Assembly (NCBI GenBank): GCA_012656075.1
Contig: JAAKBF010000393.1
Location: 62,001-126,000 of the forward strand
Length of the DNA: 64,000 bases
Source of the DNA: Phytophthora hibernalis
Lineage: Eukaryota > Oomycota > Peronosporomycetes > Peronosporales > Peronosporaceae
Direction: 5' to 3'
A program made the translations under genes and the position numbers. A model generated the notes under the pieces. The model made no database searches, was not told the DNA's origin, and saw nothing but the letters and a program-made list of their open reading frames with translations. Of the stretch, positions 32,528-45,080 are shown piece by piece. Each line of letters begins with the position of its first letter. Within the stretch, counting starts at the first letter, position 1.

Positions 32528-33254
32528 GGTAACGCCCGAGTTGGTGTTGAAGTTGGCCGCAATGGCTGAAACATGCATTTACCCGGCTCGATGGAAGCCG
32601 ATACACAATTGTCTTCTTGATTTCTGAAGAGGAACGGTAGCTGAAGAGGAAGCCGGTCTTACTGCACTGTACCATTCGAATAAGAGTCGCGCGGTTGCAG
32701 CCAAAAAGGAAACCGTGGATCATGCGGACATAACAGAAAGGAGCACTGCAAAAGCGAGAGAATCCCGGACGATGATGGTCCGTGAGCCGACAGGCGAGGC
32801 GAGTGGATGATTTCGCGCCTGGATTGAAGCTTTCCCGGCTGCAGAAGAGGTCATCGAGGTTACTAATTGATTGCACCCTTCATTTCCCAGCGAAGAGACG
32901 CCCGCTCATGTCTCGTCGGGGTCTTCGTTATCAGGAAACCGCGGGGAAGCCACGCCAGCAACCGAAGGCCCAAGACGAAGCGCAGCGAAGCAAGTGGCAA
33001 AACGTGTACTGAAGTATAATTTATATCTTGGCTAAATATCTCAAAGGCAGCGTCGACTGCGTGCTCCTCTAATAAATCTACGATGCAGGCTCTGGCTGCC
33101 TGTGGCCTGCGTGCACGACCTTCCGACGCTGAATTGCAGTTGCAGCTTTCGTCTGCGTCTGCCTCTGTCGAGTGCTTCCCGTCGCGTCGCCTGTGCGGGC
33201 CCCAACCTTCGCCTGTGAGTTCGTGTCCTTCTCCCTCTGTAGACTGCGGCCTCC

Positions 33255-33776
33255 TCACTTGGCGGCCGAGAGCGGGGGCGACGTGTGCGCGCCGTGCTGC
33301 TCGCGGTCCTTGCGGATCCACGCGCTCTTGAGCAGGTCGATCTCTAGGTTCGTCTGCCACTGCTTCTTCATGGCGGCGTGGTCCTCCACGGCGACGCCGT
33401 TGTTTCCCGTTGACTGTGCAGACTTGGGCATGTCTAACTGTTGTTCTGAGTGCGGAATGGTGTGCGGTTTTGGGTCTGTGGCCTGGGAGGCAAATTGCGA
33501 TGTGAGCTTTCCAGTGGGGGAGCGGCTGCAGACGCGGCGACCTCTAACCACCCGCGCTGTCGTCGCGTCGTTAGTAAACGTCCACACGTCAGACGGTGCG
33601 TACCTGCGACCCCTAACCAGATGGATTCCAGGCTTAAAACGGGGTAAAACGGCAAAGCCGGCAAAACGCCGATGGCGACACTCGAGTGCGTGCGCGGGTT
33701 GAGGCGTCGAGCCGCTGGCGTTGAGGCTGTTGGGGGTGACGGTGCTCGTCGTGGCTGCCATGCCGCCATGCGCCAT
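33255..33776 (-). CDS. Paralogue of the small basic protein at 30467-30828
   Basis: A 173-codon frame. Likely starts are an ATG in MAHGGM at 33776 or the second at 33761. The C-terminal tail contains QTNLEIDLLKSAWIRKDRE, identical to the 30467-30828 product but for one residue; the DNA of the two tails is also alike. The head is S/T/P-rich. The middle part (about 33540-33670) is unlike the paralogue and may be an in-frame intron. The two genes lie on the same strand about 2.4 kb apart, a tandem pair. Function unknown. Confidence 0.5.
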   Translation of the reverse strand: MAHGGMAATTSTVTPNSLNASGSTPQPAHALECRHRRFAGFAVLPRFKPGIHLVRGRRYAPSDVWTFTNDATTARVVRGRRVCSRSPTGKLTSQFASQATDPKPHTIPHSEQQLDMPKSAQSTGNNGVAVEDHAAMKKQWQTNLEIDLLKSAWIRKDREQHGAHTSPPLSAAK

Positions 33777-36081
33777 GCATGCGTGGCACTTTGCTGCGCG
33801 CTTTGCTGCGGAGGGAACCCCGATTTAGTGACTTTCGTAAAACAGGGTAGCACGCACCATCATTCGCCCGCACCATGAAAGAGCATACAGTAAATGTACC
33901 CGAAATTGAAAAATGTGAAAAAATGTAGCCGAAAAGTCAAACAGGACAGCTCAAGTCCAAGTCGCGGGTCGTCGAGACATGATGGCTCCGCTTTCCTGCA
34001 CTGCTCCGAGCCAAAAATTGTGTCGTCGTCGCGCAAGCTTCAACTCGCAGGCAAATCGCCAAGTCTCGCGCACTTCGAAATGTGTGGGTTGCGCCCGTCC
34101 GAGCTCTGAGCGGGGCCTCGCAAAAACTTGATTTTCATGTAGGGAATAGCAAGCCTGGATTTAACCTTCGTTCAATCAAGCCGCGCGGGTGGGTGGATCG
34201 CAGTGATATACGAGGACCCTGCTGGACTAAGATTGCCGCCCAGCCACGAGCTCACCAGCGCCGAGCGAGTGCGGTAAACCATTTGGTCGGGTGCCGTGGG
34301 CCATACGTGGCGCAGCCGTCGCGGATGCGAGCCCGGGGCGATTCAATGACGCCGGCTCTGATGGCACGTCAACGCCATCTGCCGCTGGCGCCAAGCAGCC
34401 CTCGACAGCAGCATCGACGCCTATTAATAGCGCCAGCTGGGCTGCTGCACTATTGACCGCACCGAGAAAAAAGGACCAATGTCCACTGTCCAGCGAGATA
34501 AACCTGACAAAACGCATGATATACACTAAGTACGGATTGCCGACCGTCATGTGAGACGTGAAGCGCCGCAGTGGGACGGCAAGTCTCGCAGGAAGCGGAC
34601 GTGGCCAATAAGTCGCTGCTTGCTGCCAGAGACACTCACGGCGGAACCACAACGCGGCGGAAGGCCACGAATCTGGGCGTCCGATCCTGATTTCGGCGCC
34701 CAGCGACACCCGCGTCGGCCAGCAACCGTTTGCTGGACTCGAGGTCCGCTGGGCCACCCGTTCGAGGTTTCTGAAATCAGTCGTTTAAAGCAGTAAATCC
34801 AACGGCGACCAAGGTGCGTGCGGGTATCGTACGACCGCCGAAGGCTGACGACGATGCTCGTTGCAGCCTTGCAGTTGGTCTGCAAAGTGAAGTGAAGTGG
34901 CGGTCTCTGCACGGCAACTTGGGCGTGTCCAAACTTTCAAATCCTTACTCGCCTGCGGTTGCATGCGTGGCGACACATCGCAGGCTACGCTAGCCGAAAT
35001 CAGTTTCGGTCTCGGCAACCGGACTGCAGCTTCTGCTGGAGCGACCAGCTAATCGCGCGCCATCTCGGTGAGGCCTCAGCTGGCCACTGGCAGACGAAGC
35101 TTCGCTGTGTTTCAACTTCGACTGCACTGCAGCCTTACAGGTAAGGTATGTAAGGTACATGGCGCGATCAACCTAATAATGCTTGCATATATTTAAAACT
35201 TCAGTGTCCTTGTCCAAAGTCTCCCATCCAAAACAAACCGAAAATTCGCGGTCGTAAAATGATGCCGTGTTCACTGAGCCGTGACGATAGGAGACCAACA
35301 ATGTTCTCGTGTAAGTCGAGGCACGCCATCAGCGCGCGCTATAATCGATCGATCTTTGTGCGTGGCACCATCGCAAGAGCGAGCCTTGTGGTCGCGGTTC
35401 ACATTGCATCTGCCGGTCCCCTACTTCTCTTCGCACCGAAAGGCTCAGTCCTTGACGATTATCTTCGACAGTCTGCGATGGAACTAAAACGTCACGCGAG
35501 CCGGCCCTAGCTGCAAGCATCTGTCCACTTTTGCCAAGTTGCTTCAAGCTGACACGAGACAAGCTGCTAAATCTCAGGCCGAACGTGCGACTTGCACGCG
35601 GCACCGCAGGCACGTTCGTGCAGCGATATTTTCCCATCCGACGACCAAGACTTCCCACCGCAGCAAGTGCAAAAGAATCTCCGCTGAGTTGGGCTCATCA
35701 GGACGGTCGCGCTCAGCTCACGCAGCGAAATTTCACCTTTGTCGTCGCCATGTCGTCTCGAACCAGCGTCCACAAGCCTAGCAGCTCTCAGGATGCAGAC
35801 ATCCTTGCATCAACTTTACCAAGAGCAGCAGGTGGAGCTTGCCCTGAAGTCGATGTAATACCAGCGACCGTATTATCCAAACAGGGATTGGTCTCCGTCG
35901 GTGGTGGTGATCCTATTTTGTCAACGCACAAACGAAGAAGATGATTATCCTAACGATGAAAAATCATATTTTTCACAGGATTTCAGACACAGTAACCTTC
36001 ATCTGACGCACCACCAGAATGTGAACGGCAAATACCTTCGTTTCATGAATTCAACAAATGGACTTGCCTGCTCAACGAACC
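33777..36081. other. Gene-poor region
   Basis: About 2.3 kb with scattered coding-like scraps only. A plus-strand frame at 34291-34554 and one at 35531-35944 have plausible composition but no clear start, partner exons or family. They could be remains of retroelement ORFs. I call no gene here. Confidence 0.35.
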
Positions 36082-39000
36082 TCAGCGTAGCGTCTTCAGT
36101 GCGTCGACCACGTGATTCATCCCAATGCGTGTGCTGGACTCAAATTGACACATTCGCTCCACCAACGCATACGCTTCTTCACTGCAGCTCACCGGACGCT
36201 GAGGAATTTTTTTTTTCAACACGTAATACTTCACCACTGGATCCAGCGTCATCCCCCACGGAAATTTCCCACTCACGGCTTCGATGATGCACATTCCAAA
36301 CGAATAAATGTCCGATGCCGATGTCGCTTTCTCACCACGCAGCACCTCCGGAGCTTTCCACCGAATGGCACCAATTGATGCCTTTTTGCTGCCCTCAACC
36401 CCCGATTCAGGGTCAGACTCGGGCTCCGCATTGCCATTTGCTGCACTTACTTCCATGATACTCAGCCCGAAATCCGTCAGCTTTGCACTGCCGTCACTAC
36501 CAACCAGGATGTTGTTGCACTTCAGGTCGCCATGAACGATGCGCTTCACGTGCAGATACCGAAGTCCCAGAGCGGCTTCGTACAGCTTCTGCCACATTTC
36601 ATCAGGGTGGTCTCGCAAGTAATTGTCCAGTTGACCATTGCCTGCGAACTCGCACACGAAGAACGGTTTCTGGATATGACAAGCGCCGTAGAGCTGCACC
36701 ACGTTCGGGTGGTACAACTTTTGCCAGACCTCCACCTCCTTCAGGAACGCCGCTTGGTCCTCTTCATCTCTCAGTTTCACTTTCTTCACCACCACCCGCG
36801 ATCGCTTCCATTTGCCGTGATAGACTTTACCGAATGCGCCTCGGCTGAACTCGTCAAACTTGTGGAAGTGAACCTCGTGTGCGGGGATAAACCAGTTCGG
36901 GTTCTTTACTGTTGACGCGAGAGTAGCGATTGTAGATTTGGCACGAGTGAAGTCGGCAGCTGTGCTTGTTGCATAGCTTGTGGGGTGTTTGCTGAGTTCA
37001 AAACGCAGGTACGTTAGAGCCTCTTCTCGTTCCTTTTCGTCCTCCACGTCTTCGAAGAGCGCAGGTAAGTTCTCCAGCTTTTTAACATTTCACGCTTCTG
37101 CTGCTGACGACGAAGTTCCCACTGCTCTCGCCACTGGTGAACTTGCGGTGACAATGATAAACCCGATGTTTCCGCAAAATTATTGATGTCTTGGTGAACC
37201 GAGAAGGTGTCGTCGGCTCCTTGGCGACTCGCTGCAAATCGAGCAGCTTGCATTGGGCCCACAGCACTTGTCGTTTGGAGTCTCATGTGAAAGTAGCGTA
37301 CGATGTTGACGTATCGGTAAACGACATCCATGGCTGGTTCCCCGGTTTGAGCAGTAAGCTGACTGAAGATATCGATCAGCCGGACGTGCACATCCCGGTT
37401 CATTTGGTCAATCGTCGTCGAACCTTCGCACATTTTATGAACTTCATCAAGGAGCTCACGCACGGTGAATTCAGCGACACGAAGCCCGCTAATGTCAGCC
37501 CAACTGATCGTGGCCTCATTTGCATCATGCGTTTCTGGTTCGGCGGCCAACTCTCGGATCGTAGAGTAGTGTCTAGCAATGACTTCGAGCTCTCGAACGA
37601 CGTCCGAGGCAGAGGGACGTTCATGATAGTCGTAGCAGCACATGCGTTCAATCAAGCTCCACTGGCTCGCGGTCATGTCCTCGGGTTTGTCCGGAAGTTG
37701 TCCAGATAAAATAGCATCCTTATCATCGCTCACACTCCAGATCCGGCCACCCCGCTTAATGGCGTCTATGATGATGAAACCAAAAACGAATATATCGGAT
37801 TTGAAAGAAGACGGCAGTCCTGCAAGAACTTCGGGCGCTGAATACCACGACAAATACTTCTCCGTGATACCATCGAACGCGTGCAGCTTTGTGACTCCAT
37901 TTGATGCCACGGCGACATTATAGGCACTAAGGGAACCATGGACGATATTGCGGTCGTGCAAATACTGTAGCCCCAGAGCTACCTGGTAGAGTTTATCCCA
38001 GACATCATCGAGTGGGGCGTCTGAGCGTAAATAGTCGTACAACGATTCGTACGCCGTACGCTCGCAAACGAAATAGGGCTCCTTAGCAGCATCGTCGAAA
38101 TGGCAAAAACCGTAGAGTTGCACGACATGAGGGTGATTTAACTGTGACCACGTCTCGAGCACCTCGACAAAATTCTTGGAACTCCAATTATGTTTCTTTA
38201 CCCTCACAGAAATTGGCGCATCCAGCCAGGAACCATCGGAGCTGCATTGCATGGCTGTTGTAACTGAATTGAAGTGTACTTCGATGGGATCAAGCAGATA
38301 CTCACTAAAAACAGCTTTTGTGAGAAGATCAGGTACTTTCGTCTTGGTTTTGCTGGCGCTGAGCGCTTTCAAATAGTCGGCCACATCAGGATGACCACGA
38401 GAAATTGCAAGGTCTTTAGCGGTTTGACCCGAAAGTGTTTTGGCGTTCGTTTTGGCACCTTTTGCGACCAATAGTTCCATAAGCTCGTAGTTCCCCACAG
38501 TTGCGGCGCTGTGTATTGGTGTCCATCCGCGCTCATCATAACAGTGAATATCCGCTTCATACTTTAGAAGCAACTCCACAATGTCCTTGTGGCCACCTTG
38601 TGCTGCAAGGTGCAGCGCACTTTGGCCTGCAAGATCTACGTTGCTGATGCCACCGCCAGACTCTATGAGACGGAGCACAATGCCGTGGTGGCCATTGCGG
38701 CAGGCTTCCATGACCGGTGTTATTCCAAACTTATCTGCTAGATGAAAATCAACGCCGCGGTCAAGTAGAAATCCAGCCGAAGTGATTGCTCCTGCAGCAG
38801 CGGCTCCATGCAGCGCATTCCATCCTCGAAAGTTGACGAAGTGAATATCCACACCATATTCGCTCAAATATCGCACGAGATCGAGGCGATCGACTTTTAC
38901 TGCCTCAACGAAAGTAGACCGCAAGTCGCCAATAGGTGGCTTGTTGTCTTTGAAGTATTCCCTCAACAAAAACTCTGCGGTTTCAAAGTCTTTTGCAGCA

Positions 39001-39840
39001 CTAGCGTAGTAAAGCACGGTACGTCCACGTTTGTCAGTATCAGAAGCCTGAAGCCCCAGGTCCACGAGATGCCGGATGACGGCGTGATCTTCCTCGGAAA
39101 CACACACTGCACAGTGCAGCACCGTCATACCGGCACTATTTGTCTGCTTCAGATGCGCACCACATTCAACGAGATATTTCACCACCTCCAAATGCCCATC
39201 AGCTACAGCTCCGTGCAGTGCTGTGTCGCCATCTCGATCGGCGTCATTTACGTGGGCACCTTTCTGAATTAGCCACTGCACCGCAGAAAAGTGCCCATCG
39301 CTAGCAGCCTCCAATAACGCAGTGCGACCAGTGTAATCTTCCTCATTCACGTCTGCTCCGTTCTCCACAAGCCACTGAAGCACATGAACATGGCCACTGC
39401 CTGCTGCCATACACAAGGGGAAGAGCAATAGTCCCATCGATTGAAACCCGTCAGCAAGTCGATCGTTTCGATGCCAGCCACCTTCTTCTCCTGCCTGCAT
39501 AGCCATTCAATCACATCCAGCTTCCCTCCATTGCGGCATGGGCGATTCCGTCAACAACCCTCTCTTGATCCCATGTCTGACTCGCAAACACGCGCTTGAC
39601 AAGTCTCAGCGTCAGGAACCAGCACGCACGATGAAGAAGATACTGTGGCGAGTAATCCAGAAACACCTCGATCCGTCGAGCCACGTACGGGGAAGCCGTC
39701 AAGCCTTCGACTTCTCGACACACGACGTCGACACTCGTCAGCAGCGGCTGCTCTCCTCTTCTTTCAGATTCTCCTCGGTGACCATCGTCCTTGGCCTCTT
39801 TTCCAATTGTGAGACCTCTTTCTTGTGCCGTCAAAATCAT
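36082..39840 (-). CDS. Ankyrin-repeat protein with tandem pseudokinase and TKL kinase domains
   Basis: A probable start is ATG 39840; stop at 36082. About 1,240 residues. After a leader (VDVVCREVEG), roughly twelve ankyrin repeats follow (for example GRTALLEAASDGHFSAVQWL). Near residue 520-780 is a kinase-like domain with HGSLSAYN in place of the catalytic HRDLKxxN and no DFG, so it should be inactive. A linker leads to a second kinase domain with SRGAFGKVYHGKW, VVVKKVKL, VHGDLKCNNILV, DFGLS and WKAPEVLRG, a tyrosine-kinase-like (TKL) type that lacks the HRD arginine. Frame changes at 39424-39432, 39521-39526 and 37079-37083 each fit one missing base; both sides align with the paralogue at 52736-56416. 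Likely a signalling protein in which the first domain regulates the second. Confidence 0.85.
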
Positions 39841-40045
39841 GTACCACGCTGGACGCAACGTGCATTGTGGACCGCAGGTTTTCCTAGCAAATGAGGTCAA
39901 AGTGATCAGTGATAAATGGTCAGTTTCAATGAAGCCATTGACGTATTGGAGCCCAATCTAGCGCGCCCAAAACAAGGACCCACCAAACCTCATACATATT
40001 TTGCAGCACAGGTCCGACATCGACAGTCTCAGTCCGCACGCCAAC

Positions 40046-41352
40046 ATGTGGTCGCAGCTCTGGTGCTCGCCAGCCACACGCCGGTCTCACCGCGTCGTTC
40101 TCTCTGGCTGGCAACGCTGTGCCTCATCTACTTCAAACCCGCAGTCGCTGCAGAGTGACGAAAAGCGTGAGCGGCGCGTGTTCTCCGGCATCCAACCCAC
40201 GGGCACCCCCACCTGGGCAACTATTGCGGCGCCATTGCCAAATGGGTGGCCCTGCAAGAGAGTTCGTCATCGGTCAAAGAGGGAGATGGGTCTTCAGAAA
40301 GTTCGTCACCAACTTCAACTTGGTCTTATTCGGGCGATGACGCATCCCCCACGCGCCTGTACTCGGTAGTGGACCTGCACGCGCTCACCGTGCCGTTCGA
40401 CGCACAGCACATGCCTGACCAGGTGCACTCCATGGTGGCGGCGCTGCTGGGTGCGGGACTGGACCCGACGCGCAACATCCTGTTCCGCCAGTCCGACGTG
40501 GCGGCGCACGCCGAGCTCGCGTGGCTGCTGAGCTGCATCACGCCGCTCGGCTGGCTGCAGCGCATGACGCAGTTCAAGCAGAAGGCGGCGTCCGCCAAGA
40601 GCGAGAGCTCGCTGGGACTGCTGGCCTACCCCGTGCTCATGGCCGCGGATATCCTGCTGTACCGAGCGACCCACGTACCGGTCGGCGAAGACCAACAGCA
40701 GCACTTGGAGCTTACGAGGATGATCGCCACGACGTTCAACGACCGCTTCGGATCCAACCGTCCTGGCGGGAAGGAGGTGCTACCCAAACCTTTCCCGATG
40801 GTGGAGGAGGATACCACGACGCTGACTGGGTCCACGCGCAAGTCGCTCTCGCGTATTATGAGTTTGCGTGACCCCACGAAGAAAATGAGCAAGAGCGACA
40901 AGTCCGCGTTGAGCCGCATCGAACTGACGGATACGGCGGACGATATTCGCAAGAAGCTGCGCAAAGCCACCACGGATGCTGTCAGCGGCATCTACTACGA
41001 CCGCGACGAGCGGCCAGGCGTCTCGAACTTGCTGGATGTTGCCAGTGCTGTCACCGACCAGAGCGTCACACAGCTTGAGGCGCAGTACGCGGACTACGGT
41101 ACTGGTGCCTTCAAGGACAGTGTTGCTGACGCCGTCATTGCCAAGTACGTGCAACTGGTGCTATGGAATCCTTGCTGGTACTAACTTTCTTTGCTGTACA
41201 GGATTTGCCCTATTGGAGCGCGCATCAAGCAGTACGAGGCGGATCAAGAGTATATCGACAAGGTGCTGGCAAAGGGTGCGGATCAAGCCTCAGAACTTGC
41301 TGCCGTCACTATGAAGGATGTCAAGGAGGTTATGGGTCTGGCTAGATCATAG
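40046..41352 (+). CDS. WARS2: Mitochondrial tryptophanyl-tRNA synthetase
   Basis: Start ATG 40046 gives a basic, hydroxylated leader (MWSQLWCSPATRRSHRVVLS) suited to mitochondrial import. Exon 1 runs to 41144, an intron spans 41145-41201 (57 bp, with a TACTAAC branch-site-like sequence near 41179), and exon 2 runs to 41352. Class I features are RRVFSGIQPTG with the HIGH-like motif just after, LLAYPVLMAADILLY, PVGEDQQQHLELTR and KKMSKS. This charges tRNA-Trp for organellar translation. One frame change in the C5 run 40206-40210, right at the HIGH motif, fits one missing base. An insert after the HIGH region (SSSSVKEGDGSSESSSPTS) is longer than in bacterial enzymes. Confidence 0.93.
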
Positions 41353-41627
41353 ACACTCAATCAATGCAGGCGCCGAAACGTGGCATATCAACTAAATTCT
41401 TATCACCCGGAAAAGCAACGATAGAGCGTGGCATCGAACATTTTCATCGCGATTTTTCTCGAGCTCAGTGGTGTTTTGCCGCAAGCTGTCCTGGTGCGTT
41501 TCTCCCCTTCAACGCGGTTGATGATGCTGGCACAAGTGAAATCAAGATTTGCTGAAAGTCTTTTTCTCCAGATTATTTTTTGTGTTGACATGTGAAGCAG
41601 CACGAAAAGTCAGGATCAGAGTCGGAA

Positions 41628-42710
41628 TCACTTAATTGTGCGCAATGAGATGTCCGTCCGCTCTGCAGCGTCCTGATAGCTCGAAAACGGGCCGTCCATG
41701 CGTTTGGTCGAGATTTTCTCACTATACGCCTGGTCCACTCCATCAACCAAAGCAAGCTCCACGTCGGAACAAGTGTTCAAGGATGGCGGTGGTATATTTT
41801 TCACGAAAAATGCTCTTGCCGCGAATGGACCATAGTATTTTTCCCAGCAACTCGCATCGACAATAGCACAATTGCGGAGCATCGAGTCGGGAATGTAGGC
41901 CGACACGTTTCCGGTGCAGTGCAACACAAAAAGATCGTTACTCCCCATTCTGAATTCTTCGAGCGACAATGGTTTACTGTCTTCAATGTATTTGCACCGG
42001 TGAACTTCATGAAAAAACCCATTGGGATCGCCTTCCAAGCACAAAAACGAACCCCCAGGTTGGTACAAGAAAACTGGGTTATCGGAGTCCAGGTCACATG
42101 AGCACTTGTCTCGCGTGAAACCATTACTCTTTGTGCTCATCTGCTTTGGATGTAGTGCGAACTTACGTGGAACCTCCTTCACATATCTGTCACAATCAGG
42201 CCCAAATCGAGCTCCACAATGCACACACTTCCAACTCACTGACGGTTCTCGGGCGAACGCTATCGATTTCAGCACACGGAACTCGCAGTTAATTGTTTCC
42301 CAATCTTGCCACGGCACCTTATCCTCCCGTGCTTCCACTGGCAGATAAAATCCGAGCTTATTCCAGGGATATTCACCCGTAGCAAGTAGCAAATACAGAA
42401 CGTACGGGCACTGAAGAATGCAGCCTTCTAACCTGATCAAACCCGCTGAAATTACTTGATCAAGACTTGCACTTCCAAACGTTGAACGCTTATTGATGAC
42501 ACGGCGAGCGACCGCAGCCAAGAATGCTTCACGCATACTTTCAATTTCTTTACTTATAGCAGGATACGTGCTTTGCAGAGCACTCACCACCTCTTTAAGC
42601 ACCAACGCGAAATTAAATGCATCCTTGCGTCCAATTCCAACCAGCACTTTAAAGAGCTCTTCTAGACATCGCCCAAATCCGCCCATATCATCAACGAGAA
42701 GCTGCACCAA
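41628..42710 (-). pseudogene. Probable C-terminal part of a CRN effector gene, separated from its 5' part
   Basis: An open frame of 360 codons ending at 41628; it extends a little upstream of 42710 in the same frame to a stop near 42750. No good ATG start is visible. It reads VQLLVDDMGGFGRCLEELF, then VPWQDWETINCEFRVLKS, patterns I associate with the C-terminal part of CRN proteins that carry an ATPase domain. It also has several CxxC-type cysteines (CVHCGARF). It is on the same strand as, and 2.4 kb downstream of, the CRN 5' part at 45167-46387, with a transposon between. It is most simply the displaced 3' end of that gene. CRN likeness is from memory of the family, not a search. Confidence 0.5.
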
Positions 42711-43136
42711 ATCTTCATTTCCAAAACCTTGAAAAGCATCCTCCCTTTATCGTTGGCCGAGACAGTCTAGGGACCTGCAGGTAAATATGCCATTGAGACG
42801 ACCTAGAAAAATACTTGTCCACAGGATGGTAAATCGTCGTGAATGCTATAGCAATCACCCAGCACTTCGATGCGTTCACAATATCACGAAGAGTGTATAA
42901 TGCATCGTAGAATAGCGACGCATTGCATGGACCAAATTTTGCAGATTAGAGAGGTTTCGTGCAAATCCTTACCTTCACTTTTCCACCAGACTAGTGACCA
43001 GGTGTGAGGGTGATGATTTTGCCGCGCAGAGGTTTCGCTGTGCCAATCTTCACGGCGCTGCAGCCAACCGTATTAGAGCCAATCAGATTCATTTATGCGA
43101 GTGTAAGACAGAAAGCAGCACACACTGAGTTCGACG

Positions 43137-44352
43137 ATGCAGTTCACCCAAGACGAAGCACTGGAGTTGAAAGCACTGCTAAGCTCGTTCGGGAAGGAAG
43201 CACTGTGGATTGCTTTGCTACAGGCCGGCTGCTTTGAGACCCCAGAACGACCACTGATTCCTGCTGTGCGGCTTAACCTCGGCGCATACTGCGATGCCAA
43301 CGCAGAGCTCGACTTCCGGTTCGACGTGCGCGACGTGCGCCTTCTTGTGCGACTGTTTGCACTTCCTGATGTCGTTGTGACGGAGAGCAACGACCGCTGC
43401 CATGCTGAAGAAGCCACAGCTCTCCTTCTGTACCGTCTCAGCTTTCCTCGCCGCCTACACGACATGGCTGGCACCTTCGGCCGATCAAGACCGGCATTAA
43501 GTCGCATATTCCTTTGGATGGGTACGTGTTCGATTGCTATAGTATGGTCTCTATCGTTGCTAATTACCTGTGTTCTAGTTGACTATGTAGACGCAAGGTA
43601 CAGCGATCGCATGTATTTCCACCTAGATCTTGTGAGAAGACAAATGGGTGCATACTGCGCAGCAGTCGAGCGCAGAACCTCCGTGTCCGGCGTGTTCGCT
43701 TTTCCCGACGGGACAAAGATCGGAATATGCCGCCCTTCGCCCCGCAAAGGGCCTCAATCTGAGAATCTGCAGCGTCAAGTCTACAGCGGTCATAAGCGAC
43801 TACACTGTCTTCTATTTCAAGGTAAAATAATGTCGGCTAATTATATGAGTGTTTCGTATAGTTGTTCGACTAATTGTTCATACTGCTAGGTTTGACCACA
43901 CCCGACGGATTGTGCATGCATTTTTGCGCCGTTTGAAGGGCGCAGACACGACACTACTGTATTTGCAGCTAGCCGCCTTCTACATTTTTTCGCGAGAATG
44001 CAAACATTTTCGATGGCAAAGCCATCTTTGGCGACCCTGCATATTCTGTAAGCGACTTCGTTGTTACGCGATTCAAGGACGTGGTACTGTCAACGCACGC
44101 AACGATTTTCAACAAGCAGATGAGTGCAGTGCGAACTGCTGTCGAGTGGAACTTTGGTATCATGAAACGACTTTGGGCTTTATCGATTACAAGAAAGATC
44201 TGAAAGTTCGCCTAAGTCATGTGGGAAAGTTTGTACGGCTAGCGATGCTCTTGACAAACTGCCACTGCTGTTACTATGGCGGTAACCAGATCAGTCGCTT
44301 CTTCGACGTTGCACCTCCTTCACTTCAGGACTATTTAGACATGTCCTATTAA
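43137..44352 (+). CDS. PIF/Harbinger transposase (DDE), frame breaks
   Basis: Start ATG 43137. Exon 1 is 43137-43521, exon 2 43579-43821, and exon 3 starts at 43892 or close by. Exon 1 has LSFPRRLHDMAGTFGRSRPALSRIF (helix-turn-helix-like region of PIF transposases; first 20 residues most conserved). Exon 2 has FAFPDGTKIGICRP with the first catalytic aspartate and QVYSGHKRLHCLLFQG. Exon 3 has RRHDTTVFAAS, FGDPAY (second aspartate) and VEWNFGIMKRLW (glutamate), but in different frames. At least two frame changes lie between 43918 and 44150. These could be true decay or the base-loss errors seen elsewhere. The last part, VGKFVRLAMLLTNCHCCYYG, is intact to the stop at 44352. Confidence 0.75.
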
Positions 44353-44385
44353 CTCAATAGATGCAAGAATCAACCACAGTTCTAT

Positions 44386-45080
44386 TTACTTCTTATTCGC
44401 TAAGTGTTCTAGCAAAAGAAAAAAGCGCTGCTCAAAATCACGACGATCTTGGCGCTCTTGCTCCCATTGCTCTCGACGCATCGTGAGTTCCTGCTCCTTC
44501 TGGGATTGTAGGATCTCAGCCAGCTTTGCGAACTTGTTGGTTCGGGAAGGGCTTTCAGTTTGCCCGTCGTCTGCCTCTCGCGGCCATTTCAGCCGTTCCA
44601 CAGCGATGCGGCGTATAGCTTCGCCAGCACTCTCACTTGCAGCGTTTTTCTCATCCCTTGCCTTCTTCTTGGCGGCCTTTTCCGCTTTCATCTCTTCCAT
44701 TCTCAAGATTAGCTCATCCACGAGCTCTTCCTTCTCGCTGTGAGACTCCGTTACACCCGAGAGGCGCTTAGCCGCACTGTTCTTTTTGTTGGCGGCAGCT
44801 AAATGCATACACACTCGCATTCGTTAGCATTGGGTAATAATATACGTGGTAGCGAATGGATTTACTTACCAATGAGTGCGTTGATGCGGTTCTGAGCTAT
44901 TTTACCAGACAGGTTCTTACGGGAGAAGTCCGGGCAAGCCACCAGCGCCTCAGCTAGCTTCTCCCACTGCTCCATGACCTTGACGTGCTCCTGTAAGTAA
45001 GGCTCGTCCGCAATTGTCTGCTTGAGAAGCATGACATCTTCAGCCTCGGAGAAGTTCTTTCGTTTGGTTGGTTCTGCCAT
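44386..45080 (-). CDS. Myb/SANT-like second ORF of the PIF/Harbinger element
   Basis: Start ATG 45080. Exon 1 (44870-45080), a 71-bp intron, and exon 2 (44386-44798) give 207 residues with no frame breaks. The first 70 residues form a Myb/SANT-like fold (NFSEAEDVMLLKQTIADEPY, WEKLAEALVACPDFSRKN, LSGKIAQNRINALI). The rest is a charged coiled coil (EELVDELILRMEEMKAEKAA, MRREQWEQERQDRRDFEQRF). In PIF/Harbinger elements this protein binds the transposase, helps its nuclear entry and recruits it to transposon ends. Convergent with the transposase. Its integrity suggests a recent insertion. Confidence 0.8.

Larger units (their letters stand above)
30829..33254. other. Gene-poor region with repeats
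   Basis: No convincing gene over 2.4 kb. It holds the hairpin at 31748-31807, the tandem repeat at 32363-32527, TACATGTA-type palindromes near 30956 and 32261, and a minus-strand frame (32863-33360) that overlaps the next gene and has no family likeness. Confidence 0.4.

Noticed and set aside
32338..32574. Minus-strand frame reading repeats of GGELEATLAFTGAW-like text
   Set aside because: It arises from the 58-bp tandem repeat. Since 58 is not a multiple of three the copies are read in different frames, which argues against a coding repeat.
32863..33360. Minus-strand frame of 165 codons overlapping the small basic gene
   Set aside because: Its first part is a shifted reading of the conserved tail of the 33255-33776 gene and the remainder is arginine-rich noise, so I treat it as 3' flanking sequence.
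34227..34757. Minus-strand frame of 176 codons in the gene-poor zone
   Set aside because: No ATG at a sensible place, no family likeness, and the opposite strand has equally plausible text.
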